A DNA stretch of 64,000 bases from Sphingomonas sp. SUN039 (lineage in GTDB: Bacteria > Pseudomonadota > Alphaproteobacteria > Sphingomonadales > Sphingomonadaceae). Positions 7,890-17,891 of this stretch are shown here, piece by piece. A model generated the notes under the pieces. The model was not told the DNA's origin. It saw nothing but the letters and a program-made list of their open reading frames with translations, and searched no databases. The position numbers and the translations under genes are program-made. Location of the stretch: assembly GCF_024758725.1 (NCBI RefSeq), contig NZ_CP096972.1, positions 1,284,001 to 1,348,000 of the forward strand. The letters are read 5' to 3'. Position 1 is the stretch's first letter. Each line of letters starts with the position of its first letter.

Positions 7890-9554
7890 ATGGCCGCATC
7901 GACCCCCGTGACAGACGACCAGGGCGCGCTTGCGCCGCTCGGTATCCCGATCTTCCGTGCGATCTGGCTAGCCAGCCTCGCCTCCAATTTCGGTGGCCTC
8001 ATCCAGTCGGTCGGTGCGTCCTGGATGATGACGACCCTTGCCCCCACGCCGACCTTTGTCGCGCTCGTCTCGGCTTCGACGACGCTGCCGATCATGCTGT
8101 TGTCGCTGTTCGCCGGGGCAATTGCCGACAATTTCGACCGCCGCCGCGTGATGCTCGCCGCGCAAGCCTTCATGCTGCTGGTGTCTGTCGGCCTGTCGGT
8201 CTGCGCGTGGTCGGGCGCGCTGACGCCTTGGCTGCTTCTCATCTTTACGTTCCTCATCGGAGTCGGCACCGCCTTTAACGGGCCGGCCTGGCAAGCTTCG
8301 GTCGGTGACATGGTGCCGCGCGCGGCACTGCCGGGCGCGGTGGCACTCAACAGCATGGGCTTCAACATCGCGCGCAGCGTCGGTCCTGCGCTGGGCGGCG
8401 TCATCGTCGCCGTCGCCGGCGCGGCGACGGCGTTCCTGCTCAATGCTGTCAGCTATCTGGGCCTGATCTTCGTGCTGCTGCGCTGGTCGCCACCAGCCCG
8501 CACCAGTGCGCTGCCGCCCGAGCCGCTCGGCGTCGCGATGGGCGCAGGGCTGAGATATGTCGCCATGTCGCCGGACATTCTGAAGGTTCTCGTCCGCGCC
8601 GGCATGTTCGGCTTCGGGGCCAGTGCCATATCGGCGCTGATGCCCCTTGTTGCGCGCAACATGCTTGGCGGCGGCGCGCTTGTTTTCGGCCTTTTGTCGG
8701 GCGCCTTCGGCATCGGCGCCGTGCTTGGTGCGCTGAACGGCGCGCGGCTGCGCCGACTGATGACGACCGAAGCGATGGTCTGTGCTGCGATCATTGCGTT
8801 AGCCGCCGGGACGCTGGTCACCGGCTTGAGCCATGTCACGGCGGTCAGCTTTGTCGCAATCCTGGTGGCTGGCGGTGGCTGGGTCACGGCACTCTCGACC
8901 TTCAACGTGACCGTCCAGATGGCATCGCCGCGTTGGGTCGTCGGGCGCGCGCTCGCGCTCTACCAGATGGTCGCGTTCGGCTTCATGGCAATCGGCAGTT
9001 GGGTGTTCGGCGAGATCGCGGCTGCTTACGGAATCCCGGTCGCGCTCATGACCGCATCGATCGTGCTGCTCGCCGGTATTCTCGTGGGGCGTATCGTGCC
9101 GCTGCCGCGCGCAACCGACCTCAATCTGGACCCGCTGCAGCGCTGGATCGAGCCGACCGTTGCCGTTCCGATCGAACCCCGCAGCGGACCGATCGTTGTC
9201 ACCCTTGAGTACCGGATCGCGACGGACGACATCAGCGGGTTTCTTGCCCATATGAACGAGCGACGACGCATCCGGCTACGCGATGGGGCGCGCCACTGGA
9301 CGCTGTTGCGTGATCTCCAGATCAGCGATCTCTGGGTCGAGCGCTATCACGTCGCGACATGGAATGATTATGTCCGCCATAACGAACGTCGGACCCAGGC
9401 CGACGCCGCAAATATTGATGCGATCCACACCCTGCAGCGCGCCGGAGTACCAATCGTCGCTCACCGCATGATCGAGCGGCAAACCGGCTCGTTGATCCAC
9501 CGCCCCGATTTTGAGGAGGTCGAACCGCTGACCGATCCCATTCGGTCTGCATAA
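7890..9554 (+). CDS. MFS exporter of the transmembrane secretion effector type (MFS_3)
   Basis: A 554-residue protein. About 12 membrane segments span residues 25-405, with the MFS loop FDRRRVMLA after TM2/3. After about residue 405 a soluble tail of about 150 residues follows (EYRIATDDISGFLAHMNERRRIRLRDGARHW...), which resembles an antibiotic-biosynthesis-monooxygenase-like ferredoxin fold and is standard for the PF05977 family (EntS relatives). The substrate cannot be told from sequence. ATG 7890 (MAASTPVTDDQ) is preferred to an upstream TTG. Confidence 0.8.
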   Translation: MAASTPVTDDQGALAPLGIPIFRAIWLASLASNFGGLIQSVGASWMMTTLAPTPTFVALVSASTTLPIMLLSLFAGAIADNFDRRRVMLAAQAFMLLVSVGLSVCAWSGALTPWLLLIFTFLIGVGTAFNGPAWQASVGDMVPRAALPGAVALNSMGFNIARSVGPALGGVIVAVAGAATAFLLNAVSYLGLIFVLLRWSPPARTSALPPEPLGVAMGAGLRYVAMSPDILKVLVRAGMFGFGASAISALMPLVARNMLGGGALVFGLLSGAFGIGAVLGALNGARLRRLMTTEAMVCAAIIALAAGTLVTGLSHVTAVSFVAILVAGGGWVTALSTFNVTVQMASPRWVVGRALALYQMVAFGFMAIGSWVFGEIAAAYGIPVALMTASIVLLAGILVGRIVPLPRATDLNLDPLQRWIEPTVAVPIEPRSGPIVVTLEYRIATDDISGFLAHMNERRRIRLRDGARHWTLLRDLQISDLWVERYHVATWNDYVRHNERRTQADAANIDAIHTLQRAGVPIVAHRMIERQTGSLIHRPDFEEVEPLTDPIRSA

Positions 9555-10057
9555 AGGCCAACTGCCCAGTCCGGGTATAATTTCGCGCCTCGGTCGTTAC
9601 GTTGACAGGCCGATGGCTAGGGCAGCTTGACAGTCGGAAGCAGCGGCGCTGCATGCGCAACATTGCGGACGTCGAAGTCCGAGAACTGGTCACCTGAAAG
9701 CAGCCAGTCATTACTCCGTTGTAGGTGCGTCTGCGTCGGGCCCAATCCCGGCTGATCAGTGGCCTGATTCACGATCCCGGAACCGGTCGTCCGTTCACAA
9801 CCGTCGGGAGGTCAGCTAAGTTGGACAGTCCGGACTGTCCGGTTTTGCGGTCGCGAGCGTGGCAAGCCGACGTTCGTACAGCACGTGTACCTTCTTCTAT
9901 TTAGCGCCTGCACGCGGGCGTTGATTTCTCCAATGACCATCACCGCCAGCGGCCATTCGTTGAACTGGGGATATCCTCACAATTCCAGATCTGGGGCATA
10001 GTCAACACATCGACGATAACTGATTATTCGGGTTGCGGCCAAAGCACGAAAGGTCGA
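9555..10057. other. Long intergenic region without a gene
   Basis: About 500 nt between the MFS gene and the YncE-like gene. Frames crossing it are short and have no recognisable protein. Its one clear structure is the 18-nt palindrome at 9823-9840. No tRNA, transposon end or terminator is seen. Confidence 0.6.
9823..9840. promoter_or_regulatory. Perfect 18-nt palindrome, probable operator
   Basis: GGACAGTCCGGACTGTCC is identical to its reverse complement. Its length and symmetry suit a TetR-family dimer site. It lies 218 nt upstream of the YncE-like start. No regulator gene is adjacent, so the binding protein is unknown. Confidence 0.45.
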
Positions 10058-11110
10058 ATGACAGCCATGTCCAAAACAGTCAGGCCTCACCTTCCGATGC
10101 GCAAATCACTTTCCATCGTCGGTTTGATTCTGTTTGCTTCGGCGCCAGTTTTCGCAAAAGACCTGCAGTCTATCTCTTACAGGGTCGTGGAAAAAATCGC
10201 CGGACCGGATGGCGGCTGGGATTTGTTGAGCGTCGATCCGGCGACTGAGCGCCTTTACGTCGCGCGCAGCAACGGCGTGATGGCAATCGATCTGAAGTCC
10301 GGCAAAGTCTCGCCCGACGTGGCTGTGAGCAATCGCGGACATGATGCGATGTCGATCCCCGGAACGTCGACCGTCATTTCCACAAATGGCGGTGCCAACA
10401 CCGCGACGTTGTTCAACGGCCTTACGGGTGAAGTGATCGCCACGCTGCCCGTCGGAACCAAGCCCGATGCGGTGGCGTGGGATCCCGCAACGAAGACGGC
10501 TTGGGTGATGACGCCAGGTTCCGGAGACATCAGCGTGATCGATCCGAGTTCGGCGAAAGTCGTTGCGACAATTGCGGTTGGTGGCTCGCTCGAACTTGGT
10601 ACAGCGGACGGGAAGGGTCGGCTTTACGTCAATGTCGAAGACAAGAACGAAGTTGTCGTTTTGGATACTCTTGCGCGGAAGGTCATAGCGCGCTTCCCGT
10701 TGAAGGGCTGCGATGAGCCTACGGGCATCGCTTACGCTGCCGATACCAAACAGATCGTTTCGGCTTGCGCCAACGGTGTCGCCATCGTCTCCGCGCCTAA
10801 TGGTCGTTTGGTTGCCAGTCTCAAAGTCGGCACTGGTCCCGATGGCGCTGTCTATGATGCGCGACGCCATCTCGCGTTTGTGCCTTCAGGCGGCGACGGT
10901 ACACTTTCAATCGTTCGCCTTGGCGCGAAGCCCGCGGTTGTCGGACTCGTTGTGACGGCAAAAGGGGCGAGGACAGTTGCGCTCGACCCCTCGACCGGTC
11001 GGCTATATTTGCCATCGGCGCAATATCTGCCCGCGAACGGTGCCAGGCGTCCGCCGATGGTTCCCGGCAGCTTCAAGGTGCTCGTCGTAGCCCCGTCTCA
11101 ATCGCTCTGA
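10058..11110 (+). CDS. YncE-like periplasmic beta-propeller protein
   Basis: A 350-residue protein with a Sec signal peptide (SLSIVGLILFASAPVFA). It is followed by YVTN-type repeats: AVAWDPATKTAWVMTPGSG, GDISVIDPSSAKVVATIAVG and PDGAVYDARRHLAFVPSGG. The family folds as a seven-bladed propeller. Members bind DNA, cofactors or metals in the periplasm, or serve in electron-transfer proteins, but no substrate can be assigned here. The first ATG (10058) has a GAAAGG site just upstream; ATG 10097 is an alternative start nearer the signal peptide. Confidence 0.8.
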   Translation: MTAMSKTVRPHLPMRKSLSIVGLILFASAPVFAKDLQSISYRVVEKIAGPDGGWDLLSVDPATERLYVARSNGVMAIDLKSGKVSPDVAVSNRGHDAMSIPGTSTVISTNGGANTATLFNGLTGEVIATLPVGTKPDAVAWDPATKTAWVMTPGSGDISVIDPSSAKVVATIAVGGSLELGTADGKGRLYVNVEDKNEVVVLDTLARKVIARFPLKGCDEPTGIAYAADTKQIVSACANGVAIVSAPNGRLVASLKVGTGPDGAVYDARRHLAFVPSGGDGTLSIVRLGAKPAVVGLVVTAKGARTVALDPSTGRLYLPSAQYLPANGARRPPMVPGSFKVLVVAPSQSL

Positions 11111-11191
11111 GGCGACGAGTTGATTTTGTTATAGGTGCTTGAGCATTCAAATTGTCCCTTCTGCGATTGAAAGATGTATAGAGCTTCAGAG

Positions 11192-11581
11192 ATGACGACG
11201 ATCCATCTTTCTACGGCTTTATTGCTGACCTTTTCGCTCTGCCAGGGGTGTGCCAGCGGTCCCGAATACCGCGTCCCCGTCCATCTCGCCTCGAACACCG
11301 ACATCGCTATCGTGCAAGCGAGCGCTCACGCCAAGGCGGGCGGCTTCATCGTCGGTGGCGATGTGCGTCGTCCCAATAGTTACGCAGGGGTCGTGCCCGG
11401 ATACCTTCATATTGTTGGACGCGACGGCTCCAGTCGCGTCGTCGCGACGACCGACACGCATTGGGGCGAGTTCATGAACCGTCGATTCCGTCTCGCCTAT
11501 TTCAAGGCATTCCTGCCGGTGACCGATCCTTCTGCGATCAAAGAAATCACCATTGAGCCTGTCACCGGCCAACGACCCTGA
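11192..11581 (+). CDS. Hypothetical lipoprotein
   Basis: A 129-residue protein beginning MTTIHLSTALLLTFSL and followed by CQGCASG, a signal peptide with a probable lipobox cysteine. The mature region is beta-rich (DIAIVQASAHAKAGGFIVGG, GYLHIVGRDGSSR) with no family I recognise. It lies 81 nt after the YncE-like gene on the same strand and converges with the MFS gene that ends at 11605. Confidence 0.55.
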   Translation: MTTIHLSTALLLTFSLCQGCASGPEYRVPVHLASNTDIAIVQASAHAKAGGFIVGGDVRRPNSYAGVVPGYLHIVGRDGSSRVVATTDTHWGEFMNRRFRLAYFKAFLPVTDPSAIKEITIEPVTGQRP

Positions 11582-11604
11582 CGCTTGCCAAGCACCTATT
11601 GTCG

Positions 11605-12792
11605 TTACTCGTGTCGGACCACACCGAGGATCCCAAGCAAAGCTAGTGCCGCAAATGCCGCCCCGACGACGAACGTGGCGCTCGGTCCGACCGAGTCCCA
11701 CAGCAGTCCGGCGATGACACTTGCTGCCAGCAAGGCGAGGCCGCTTGCCAGATTGAAAACGCCATAGGCCGATCCGCGCAGCTCTGGAGGTGCGCGGTCG
11801 GCAACGAGCTTGGCAAACAGTCCTTGGGTCAAAGCCATATGCAGTCCCCAAAGCAGAATGCCGACAAACGCTCCTCCAATGCCCGGCAGCATCGCAAGCG
11901 CAAGATCGGCACCGATCAGGCAGCACAGACCCCATGCGAGCAGGCTTCGCGACGACACCCGATCCGACACAATGCCGAGCGGATAGGCACCTATGGCGTA
12001 AACGAGATTCATGGCGACGAGAACAAGCGGAGCCAAGGCAAGCGGCAGCCCCTCTGCATTGGCTTTAAGGATCAGAAACGCCTCGCTAAACCGCGCCAGT
12101 GAAAACACCGCGCCAATGACGACCAGAACCCAGAAGGCGCGCGGCAGGCGCTGGATATCGGCTATTCGGATCGGAATGCGAACCTCGGCCCCTTTTGTTG
12201 TCGGCGTCGTATCCTCCACCCCGAACAGTACCAGCGCGACAGCGAGTAGCGCCGGAATGATCGCAACCCAGAAAACCATTCGCATGTCGTCGGAAAATAA
12301 TGCCATCAACCCGATCGCAATCAATGGACCTGCGAACGCGCCGATAGTATCGAGAGACTGGCGCAATCCAAAAGCGCGTCCCCGAATTTCTTGCGGTGTG
12401 ACGTCGGCGACCAGCGCGTCGCGGGGCGCACCGCGCAACCCCTTGCCGATCCTGTCGGCGAACCGCGCCCCAAGCACGACGGGAGCCGTCCCGGCGAGCG
12501 CAAACAGCGGTTTCGAAAGCGCTCCCAACCCGTAGCCGATCAGGATCAGTGGTTTACGCTTCCCGATCCGGTCCGATACATAACCCGAGAATATCTTGGT
12601 GATCGATGCCGTTGACTCGGCAATGCCATCGATCAGCCCGACCATTGCCACGCTGACGCCGAGCGTCGCCGTCAGAAACAGCGGAAGCAGCGCGTGGATG
12701 ATCTCCGACGAAATATCCATGAACATGCTGACGAAGCCAAGCGCCCAAACAGTGCGGGGAATACGAGAGACTGCATTGGGTTGATTGCTCAC
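11605..12792 (-). CDS. MFS transporter at the end of an RND efflux operon
   Basis: A 395-residue protein with about 12 membrane helices. The signature loop SGYVSDRIGKRKPLIL follows TM2, with RFADRIGKGLRGAPRDALV further on. The latter loop is characteristic of a family of MFS proteins often linked to metal-resistance clusters. Its start overlaps the histidine kinase stop by 4 nt (ATGA), so it is translationally coupled and is the last gene of the operon starting at tolC. Metal, organic cation or drug export are all possible; the substrate is not readable from sequence. Confidence 0.75.
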   Translation of the reverse strand: MSNQPNAVSRIPRTVWALGFVSMFMDISSEIIHALLPLFLTATLGVSVAMVGLIDGIAESTASITKIFSGYVSDRIGKRKPLILIGYGLGALSKPLFALAGTAPVVLGARFADRIGKGLRGAPRDALVADVTPQEIRGRAFGLRQSLDTIGAFAGPLIAIGLMALFSDDMRMVFWVAIIPALLAVALVLFGVEDTTPTTKGAEVRIPIRIADIQRLPRAFWVLVVIGAVFSLARFSEAFLILKANAEGLPLALAPLVLVAMNLVYAIGAYPLGIVSDRVSSRSLLAWGLCCLIGADLALAMLPGIGGAFVGILLWGLHMALTQGLFAKLVADRAPPELRGSAYGVFNLASGLALLAASVIAGLLWDSVGPSATFVVGAAFAALALLGILGVVRHE

Positions 12793-14147
12793 TGTGTTTC
12801 CCGTTGCAGAAACCGGCAGACTAGGTGCAGACCGCTCGCGCTGTCGATGCGCTCGAACGTCGCGTCGTGGAGGCGCATGACGGCTGCAACGATCGCGAGT
12901 CCCAGCCCGGCCCCGCTCGTCGATCGCGCTGCGTCAAGGCGCGCGAAGGGTTCGACGACACGGGCAAACTCTTCTTCCGCCATGCCCGAGCCACGATCCT
13001 CGAAAGTAAGGATACAGGTCCCGTGATCTATACTTACGCGCACGACGACCTTCGCACCGGGTGGCGTATGCTTGATCGCATTTTCGAGCAGGTTTGAAAC
13101 GGCGAGGCCAAGCAGATCGGCGTCGCCAGTCACGATTGCTCCAGACGCAAAAGAAGTCTCCAGCGTGCGTCCCGCAGCTTCGATGTCCGCTCGGTAAGCA
13201 TCGGTGATCAGTTCGACCCGTTCGCCAAGGTCAACCATGGCAAAGCGCTGGCGCGCGCTTCCGGCTTCGATCTCCGACAACCGCAGCATGGCCTCGAACA
13301 GCCGCAGGGCATCGTCGATCGCTGCATCGGCAGCCTCTAGTGCAACTGTCCGATCGCTTGCTGTCCGCGCCGAAGCCGCTTGCCCGATGCGCTGCCGCAG
13401 GAGCGTCAGCGGACTTCGCAATTCATGCGCGACATCTGCCGACACACGACGCTGCGCCTGAACCAGCAGTGCGATGCGATCGAGCATGGCGTTGACGCGG
13501 ATCCCCACAACGTCGAGGTCATCGCCACGTCCTGTGTGGGTCGGCACCCGCGCCAAAAGGTCTCCTGCACTGACATCTTCGAGTGTGCGGCCGAGCGCGT
13601 CCATGCGCGCCAGCGAATGACGTGTTGCCCAGACGCCAAGGCCTAATCCAAGCAATAACGCCAATCCGCCCCAGAACAGAAGCGAGCGTAGCAGTGCATC
13701 GGCAAGATCGCGCGCCGGTGCAAGGTCGTCGCCTACGGTCAGCCTTGCGCCGCCCGGAACCGAAACGGAGTAGACAAGCAGCTCGGAATTTTCACCGTGA
13801 TTGCGGATCGACAGACGATGCCAGCCGATGTCGTTCGTGTCTGGCAAATCGCCGGCAAGTCGGCGACCGGCCGAATCCGTCAACAGATATTCCAGTGCCC
13901 CCGGACGCAAAGCACGCCAGCGAACCGCAGCCGCTGCGCCACCGATGCCTTCGCCGGTCAGTTCGCTAATGACGGCGCTACTTTCGAGCGTGATCCGCGA
14001 TCGCAATTCGCGCTCGGCGACCCCACGCGTAATCACGAACATGGCAACGCTCGCGCCAGCGACTGCAAGAAGCAGGAATCCGGCCTGAATGACGGCGAGG
14101 CGAAAACTGGTCGATCGCCATAAGGAGTCAGCCCAGCCGCGCCGCAT
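12789..14147 (-). CDS. Sensor histidine kinase
   Basis: About 452 residues from ATG 14147. An N-terminal membrane segment (FRLAVIQAGFLLLAVAGASV) is followed by a periplasmic domain of about 120 residues and a second helix (LLFWGGLALLLGLGLGVWA). A HAMP linker, the H-box VSADVAHELRSPLTLL and a C-terminal ATPase region come next, the latter with NLLENAIKHT (N box) and DRGSGM (G1). It overlaps the response regulator stop slightly, indicating a partner pair. It probably senses a periplasmic signal that controls the efflux operon, inferred from position. Confidence 0.85.
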   Translation of the reverse strand: MRRGWADSLWRSTSFRLAVIQAGFLLLAVAGASVAMFVITRGVAERELRSRITLESSAVISELTGEGIGGAAAAVRWRALRPGALEYLLTDSAGRRLAGDLPDTNDIGWHRLSIRNHGENSELLVYSVSVPGGARLTVGDDLAPARDLADALLRSLLFWGGLALLLGLGLGVWATRHSLARMDALGRTLEDVSAGDLLARVPTHTGRGDDLDVVGIRVNAMLDRIALLVQAQRRVSADVAHELRSPLTLLRQRIGQAASARTASDRTVALEAADAAIDDALRLFEAMLRLSEIEAGSARQRFAMVDLGERVELITDAYRADIEAAGRTLETSFASGAIVTGDADLLGLAVSNLLENAIKHTPPGAKVVVRVSIDHGTCILTFEDRGSGMAEEEFARVVEPFARLDAARSTSGAGLGLAIVAAVMRLHDATFERIDSASGLHLVCRFLQRETQ

Positions 14148-14799
14148 AGCCCTCGCCGCGAATAGTGTGGATGATCGGCGCGGTGCCCTCGACGTCAATT
14201 TTTGAACGCAACCGGCTGATATGGCTTTCGATCAGATTGGTGCCGGGATCGAAGCGGATTTTCCACACGCGTTCGAGCAACATCGTCCGCGTGACGACAT
14301 TGGGTGTTTCCGTCAGCAGCGCATCCAGCAGCTCATATTCGCGGGCCTGGAGCGAGATAATACGATCTCCGCGCGTCACGGTCCGCGCCAGCCGGTCAAT
14401 CGTGAGGTCGGCCAACGATTGAGACGCCGAGAAGAGGCGGCTTTCACGCCGTCCGAGGGCTTCGACACGCGCCACAAGTTCGGCCATCGCAAACGGCTTG
14501 ACGAGATAATCGTCGCCGCCCGCTTCAAAACCTTCGACCCTGTCTTCGACCAGGCCCAGCGCGGTCAGGAATAGTGCTGGCGTCCGAACGCCTTCCGAGC
14601 GCAGCGTCTTTACGAGCAAAAGTCCGTCCATCGACGGCAGCATCCGGTCGACGATCAGCGCATCCCATTCTGTTGCTCGCGCTCGCTCGAAGCCCGCAGC
14701 CCCATCGCCAACAGCAACAACATCGTGTCCACGCAAACCAAGTCCCTCGCAAATCTGGCTCGCGACCGTCGCGCTGTCTTCGATCAGCAGGATGCGCAA
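14128..14799 (-). CDS. OmpR-family response regulator
   Basis: A 223-residue protein. The receiver domain has the acidic pair EDS, the phospho-acceptor Asp in ALIVDRMLPSMDG and the conserved Lys in YLVKPFAM. The C-terminal winged helix (REYELLDALL ... LIESHISRLRSKID ... IRGEGYAARL) is OmpR/PhoB type. It starts 4 nt after the RND gene stop, so regulator and pump share one transcript. Autoregulation of the operon is likely but is inferred. It is clearly paralogous to the regulator at 25597. Confidence 0.88.
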   Translation of the reverse strand: MRILLIEDSATVASQICEGLGLRGHDVVAVGDGAAGFERARATEWDALIVDRMLPSMDGLLLVKTLRSEGVRTPALFLTALGLVEDRVEGFEAGGDDYLVKPFAMAELVARVEALGRRESRLFSASQSLADLTIDRLARTVTRGDRIISLQAREYELLDALLTETPNVVTRTMLLERVWKIRFDPGTNLIESHISRLRSKIDVEGTAPIIHTIRGEGYAARLG

Positions 14800-14803
14800 A
14801 CCC

Positions 14804-17800
14804 TCAGTCTCCCAGTGCCGTCACAGCGCTTCTGCGATAGCGCAGGATGAGCGCGGGCAACAGGATCAGGCTCATGACCGTCGACGTGACGAGGCCGCCG
14901 AGGATAACGATGGCCATCGGCCCCTGAACCTCGCGCCCGGCTTGCCCCGCTTCGAGCGCGAGCGGTGCGAGCCCGAGTGCAGTGACAAGAGCAGTTATCA
15001 GGATGGGCGTAACCCGCTCGCGTGCCGCACGCAGGACGGTTGCGGGGCCCCAGGGCGCAGCTTCGGCTGCAACCAGGTGATCGACATGCGATACAAGTAG
15101 GATGGCGTTTCGCGCCGCAACGCCGAATAACGTCACAAATCCGACAAGGGCACCGAGTGACAGCACACCGCCGGTGAACGCTACCGCGATGACGCCACCG
15201 GCGAGGGCAAACGGCGTGCCCGCAAGGATCAGCGTTGCTGCGCGCCCCCCGCCGAAAGCTAGCACAAGCAGTGCAACGATGGCGACGCTTGCCACCGCGA
15301 CATTAAGCGCGATCTGCCGGCTTGCCGCTTTTTGCCCCTCTGCGACGCCGCCGAACGCGACTGACACGCCCGGCGGCAATTTGACGCCTTTTTTGATCGT
15401 GCTTCGGGCATCCGCGACAAATCCGGCAATGTCAGCGCGGGTGGGATTGGCAGTCACGACCTGACGTCGCTGCCCGCCTTCGCGCAAAACCTGCGCGCGC
15501 CCTTCGGTCAGGCGGATAGTGGCGATATCGCTCAACCGGACGCTTCCACCGTCGGCGGCGCGGACGAGCACATCGCCAACGCTTTCAGGGTCTCGGCGTA
15601 ATTCGGGCGGCAGAGTCAGCGCAATATCGGTAACGCGGTCGGCAGCGGGGGCTTGCGCGACGACCCGACCCTGAAACGTCGCCTCTATCGCATCATAGGC
15701 ATCGGTTGGCGACACGCCGCGCAGTCCCATCCGTGCACTGTCGAGTGCGATGGACAGCACCGGCGTTCCGGGTGGCGACTTCACTTGCACATCGGCGGCT
15801 CCCGGCACTTTGGCGAGCACGGAAGCGATCTGCGCCGCGCTGCGATCGAGCACATCGAGATCGGCACCATAGATGTTGATCGCGACCGCTGCGGTCTCGC
15901 CCGATAGCGACTCCGCGATGCGGTCGCCGAGCGAACTTAGGATTTCACTGTTGATCGCAGGATAATCGGCGAGGATGGCGCGAATGCGATCGACCACAAC
16001 AGCTTCGCTCGCGCCGTGTAGCGGCTTCAGCTCGACATGCATCTCGCTGCGATTCGGGCCGAACGTGTCTTCGCCCGCCTCAGCGCGGCCGATCTGCTGT
16101 TCGACCGTTGCAATCTGCGGTACCGCAAGCAGGTCGCGCGAAATCTTCGTCCCCACGTCGCGCATCCACCCGATCGACGCGCCGCTTGGCCCGTTGACTT
16201 TGAGGACGTAATGACCCTCGCGAAATGCAGGCAAGAGTTCGGACCCGAACGATGCGAAAGCGGCCACGCCGACGATGGCCACCAGCACCGAGGCCCCGAC
16301 GACTTCGCGCGGACGCTCGAACAATGGCACGAGCAGGCGCGAATGTCTCAACTTGATGCGATCGAGCAGCGTCGACTCTTCCACTGGCCCAATCCGCGCA
16401 AGCAGGAGCGACGCCAATGCGGGCGTCACCGTCATCGCCACCGCGAGCGACGCCAGGACCGCAAGCAGAAAGGAGAGTGCAAGCGGCGCGAAGAACGCGC
16501 CCTGCAAACCTGTCAGGAACAAAATCGGTGCAATGGTGAAGGCGAGAACGTAAGTCGCATAGACGACCGGCGCGCGTACTTCGACGGCAGCGGCCTCGAT
16601 AATCGCGATCCGGTCCGCGCCCGCATCCTCGCGCAGACGCCGCACGATGTTCTCGATGTCGACAATGGCATCATCCACCACGACGCCCAGCGCGACCGCC
16701 AAACCGCCCAGCGTCATCGTGTTGATCGTCAGACCGAGTCGGTCGAGCACGATCAATGCCGTCAGCAATGATAGGGGAATCGACAGAAACGCGATCAGCG
16801 CGATGCGGACATTACGCAGGAAGACCAGCAGGACCAGCGCGATCATAACTGCGCCGATCAACAGATCGACACCGATGCCGTGCAGCGCGGCCTCGATGAA
16901 ATTGGCAGGACGGTGTAGCGAGGGATACATCGTCACACCTTGCGCTTCGAGCGTTGGGCGCAAATCCGCGAGCGTTGCTTCGACTGCCCGTGTCGCATCG
17001 AGCGTATTTGCACCATATTGGCTGGCCATTGCGACGAGCACGCCAGAACGCCCCATGATAAGTGCGTCACCGAATTTTGGGCTTGGTGCTTCGACGACAT
17101 CGGCCAAGGCACCCACGGTCAGCGCAACGCCGTTACCGGTGACGACTGGTGCAGCGGCCACAGTATCGACAGTAACGCGCCCCGCAACGGGCTGAACGAG
17201 GATGCGCTGGTTCGCGGTCTCGGCAAAGCCACCGCCGCGTATGCCCGAAAGCGCAGATACTGCATTTCCAACATCGCTCATCGACGCGCCGCTAGCGATA
17301 AGCGATGTTGGTTTGACGCGGACTTCGATCCGGTAAAGCGCGCCGCCAAAGACGATTGCATGGGCCACGCCCGGCGTCGCCAGCAAACGTGGTCGCACTG
17401 TCCACTGGATTAGGTCACGCAACGCTGCGGGGTCGAGCCGGTCGCTGACGAACCCGACTTTGAGCAAGTCCATTGTCGAGGACGTCAATGGGCTCAGCCG
17501 TGGCGTATTAGCAATTGTCGGCAGCTTGGCTGCCGCTTCGCTGATCGACTCGGCAATCACTTGCCGTGCGCGATAAGGGTCGCTCCCGTCGCGAAACGCT
17601 ATGTTGATGACCGACAGACCTTGCGCGGACTCGGATCGCACCGACGCCACGCCATTCGCGCCATTGATCGCGTCTTCGAGTGGACGTGTGACGAGCGCTT
17701 CGACCTGCTCGGCAACCAGGCCCGGTGCCTCGGTCTGGATCGTCGCCTGCGCGGGCACGAACTCGGGAAAGACGTCGTATTGCGTCCGATCGACGGTCGC

Positions 17801-17884
17801 GATCCCGAACGCCATGACGATCGCCGCGATGCCGAGGACGAGCCAAGGATGTAGCAGGCAGAAGCGAACGATGGTCCTTAGCAT
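14804..17884 (-). CDS. HME-type RND efflux permease (CusA/CzcA-like)
   Basis: A 1026-residue inner-membrane pump, normal length for the family. It has an N-terminal TM (LHPWLVLGIAAIVMAFGIA), the HME-type TM4 motif GVVVDDAIVDIENI, two large periplasmic loops and a second TM bundle (ATLILAGTPFALAGGVIAV). The acidic residues in TM4 suggest proton-driven export of divalent or monovalent metal cations, but the metal cannot be named. ATG 17884 lies 7 nt after the adaptor stop; an ATG at 17917 in the overlap is less likely. Confidence 0.88.
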   Translation of the reverse strand: MLRTIVRFCLLHPWLVLGIAAIVMAFGIATVDRTQYDVFPEFVPAQATIQTEAPGLVAEQVEALVTRPLEDAINGANGVASVRSESAQGLSVINIAFRDGSDPYRARQVIAESISEAAAKLPTIANTPRLSPLTSSTMDLLKVGFVSDRLDPAALRDLIQWTVRPRLLATPGVAHAIVFGGALYRIEVRVKPTSLIASGASMSDVGNAVSALSGIRGGGFAETANQRILVQPVAGRVTVDTVAAAPVVTGNGVALTVGALADVVEAPSPKFGDALIMGRSGVLVAMASQYGANTLDATRAVEATLADLRPTLEAQGVTMYPSLHRPANFIEAALHGIGVDLLIGAVMIALVLLVFLRNVRIALIAFLSIPLSLLTALIVLDRLGLTINTMTLGGLAVALGVVVDDAIVDIENIVRRLREDAGADRIAIIEAAAVEVRAPVVYATYVLAFTIAPILFLTGLQGAFFAPLALSFLLAVLASLAVAMTVTPALASLLLARIGPVEESTLLDRIKLRHSRLLVPLFERPREVVGASVLVAIVGVAAFASFGSELLPAFREGHYVLKVNGPSGASIGWMRDVGTKISRDLLAVPQIATVEQQIGRAEAGEDTFGPNRSEMHVELKPLHGASEAVVVDRIRAILADYPAINSEILSSLGDRIAESLSGETAAVAINIYGADLDVLDRSAAQIASVLAKVPGAADVQVKSPPGTPVLSIALDSARMGLRGVSPTDAYDAIEATFQGRVVAQAPAADRVTDIALTLPPELRRDPESVGDVLVRAADGGSVRLSDIATIRLTEGRAQVLREGGQRRQVVTANPTRADIAGFVADARSTIKKGVKLPPGVSVAFGGVAEGQKAASRQIALNVAVASVAIVALLVLAFGGGRAATLILAGTPFALAGGVIAVAFTGGVLSLGALVGFVTLFGVAARNAILLVSHVDHLVAAEAAPWGPATVLRAARERVTPILITALVTALGLAPLALEAGQAGREVQGPMAIVILGGLVTSTVMSLILLPALILRYRRSAVTALGD

Positions 17885-17891
17885 GGCTGCG

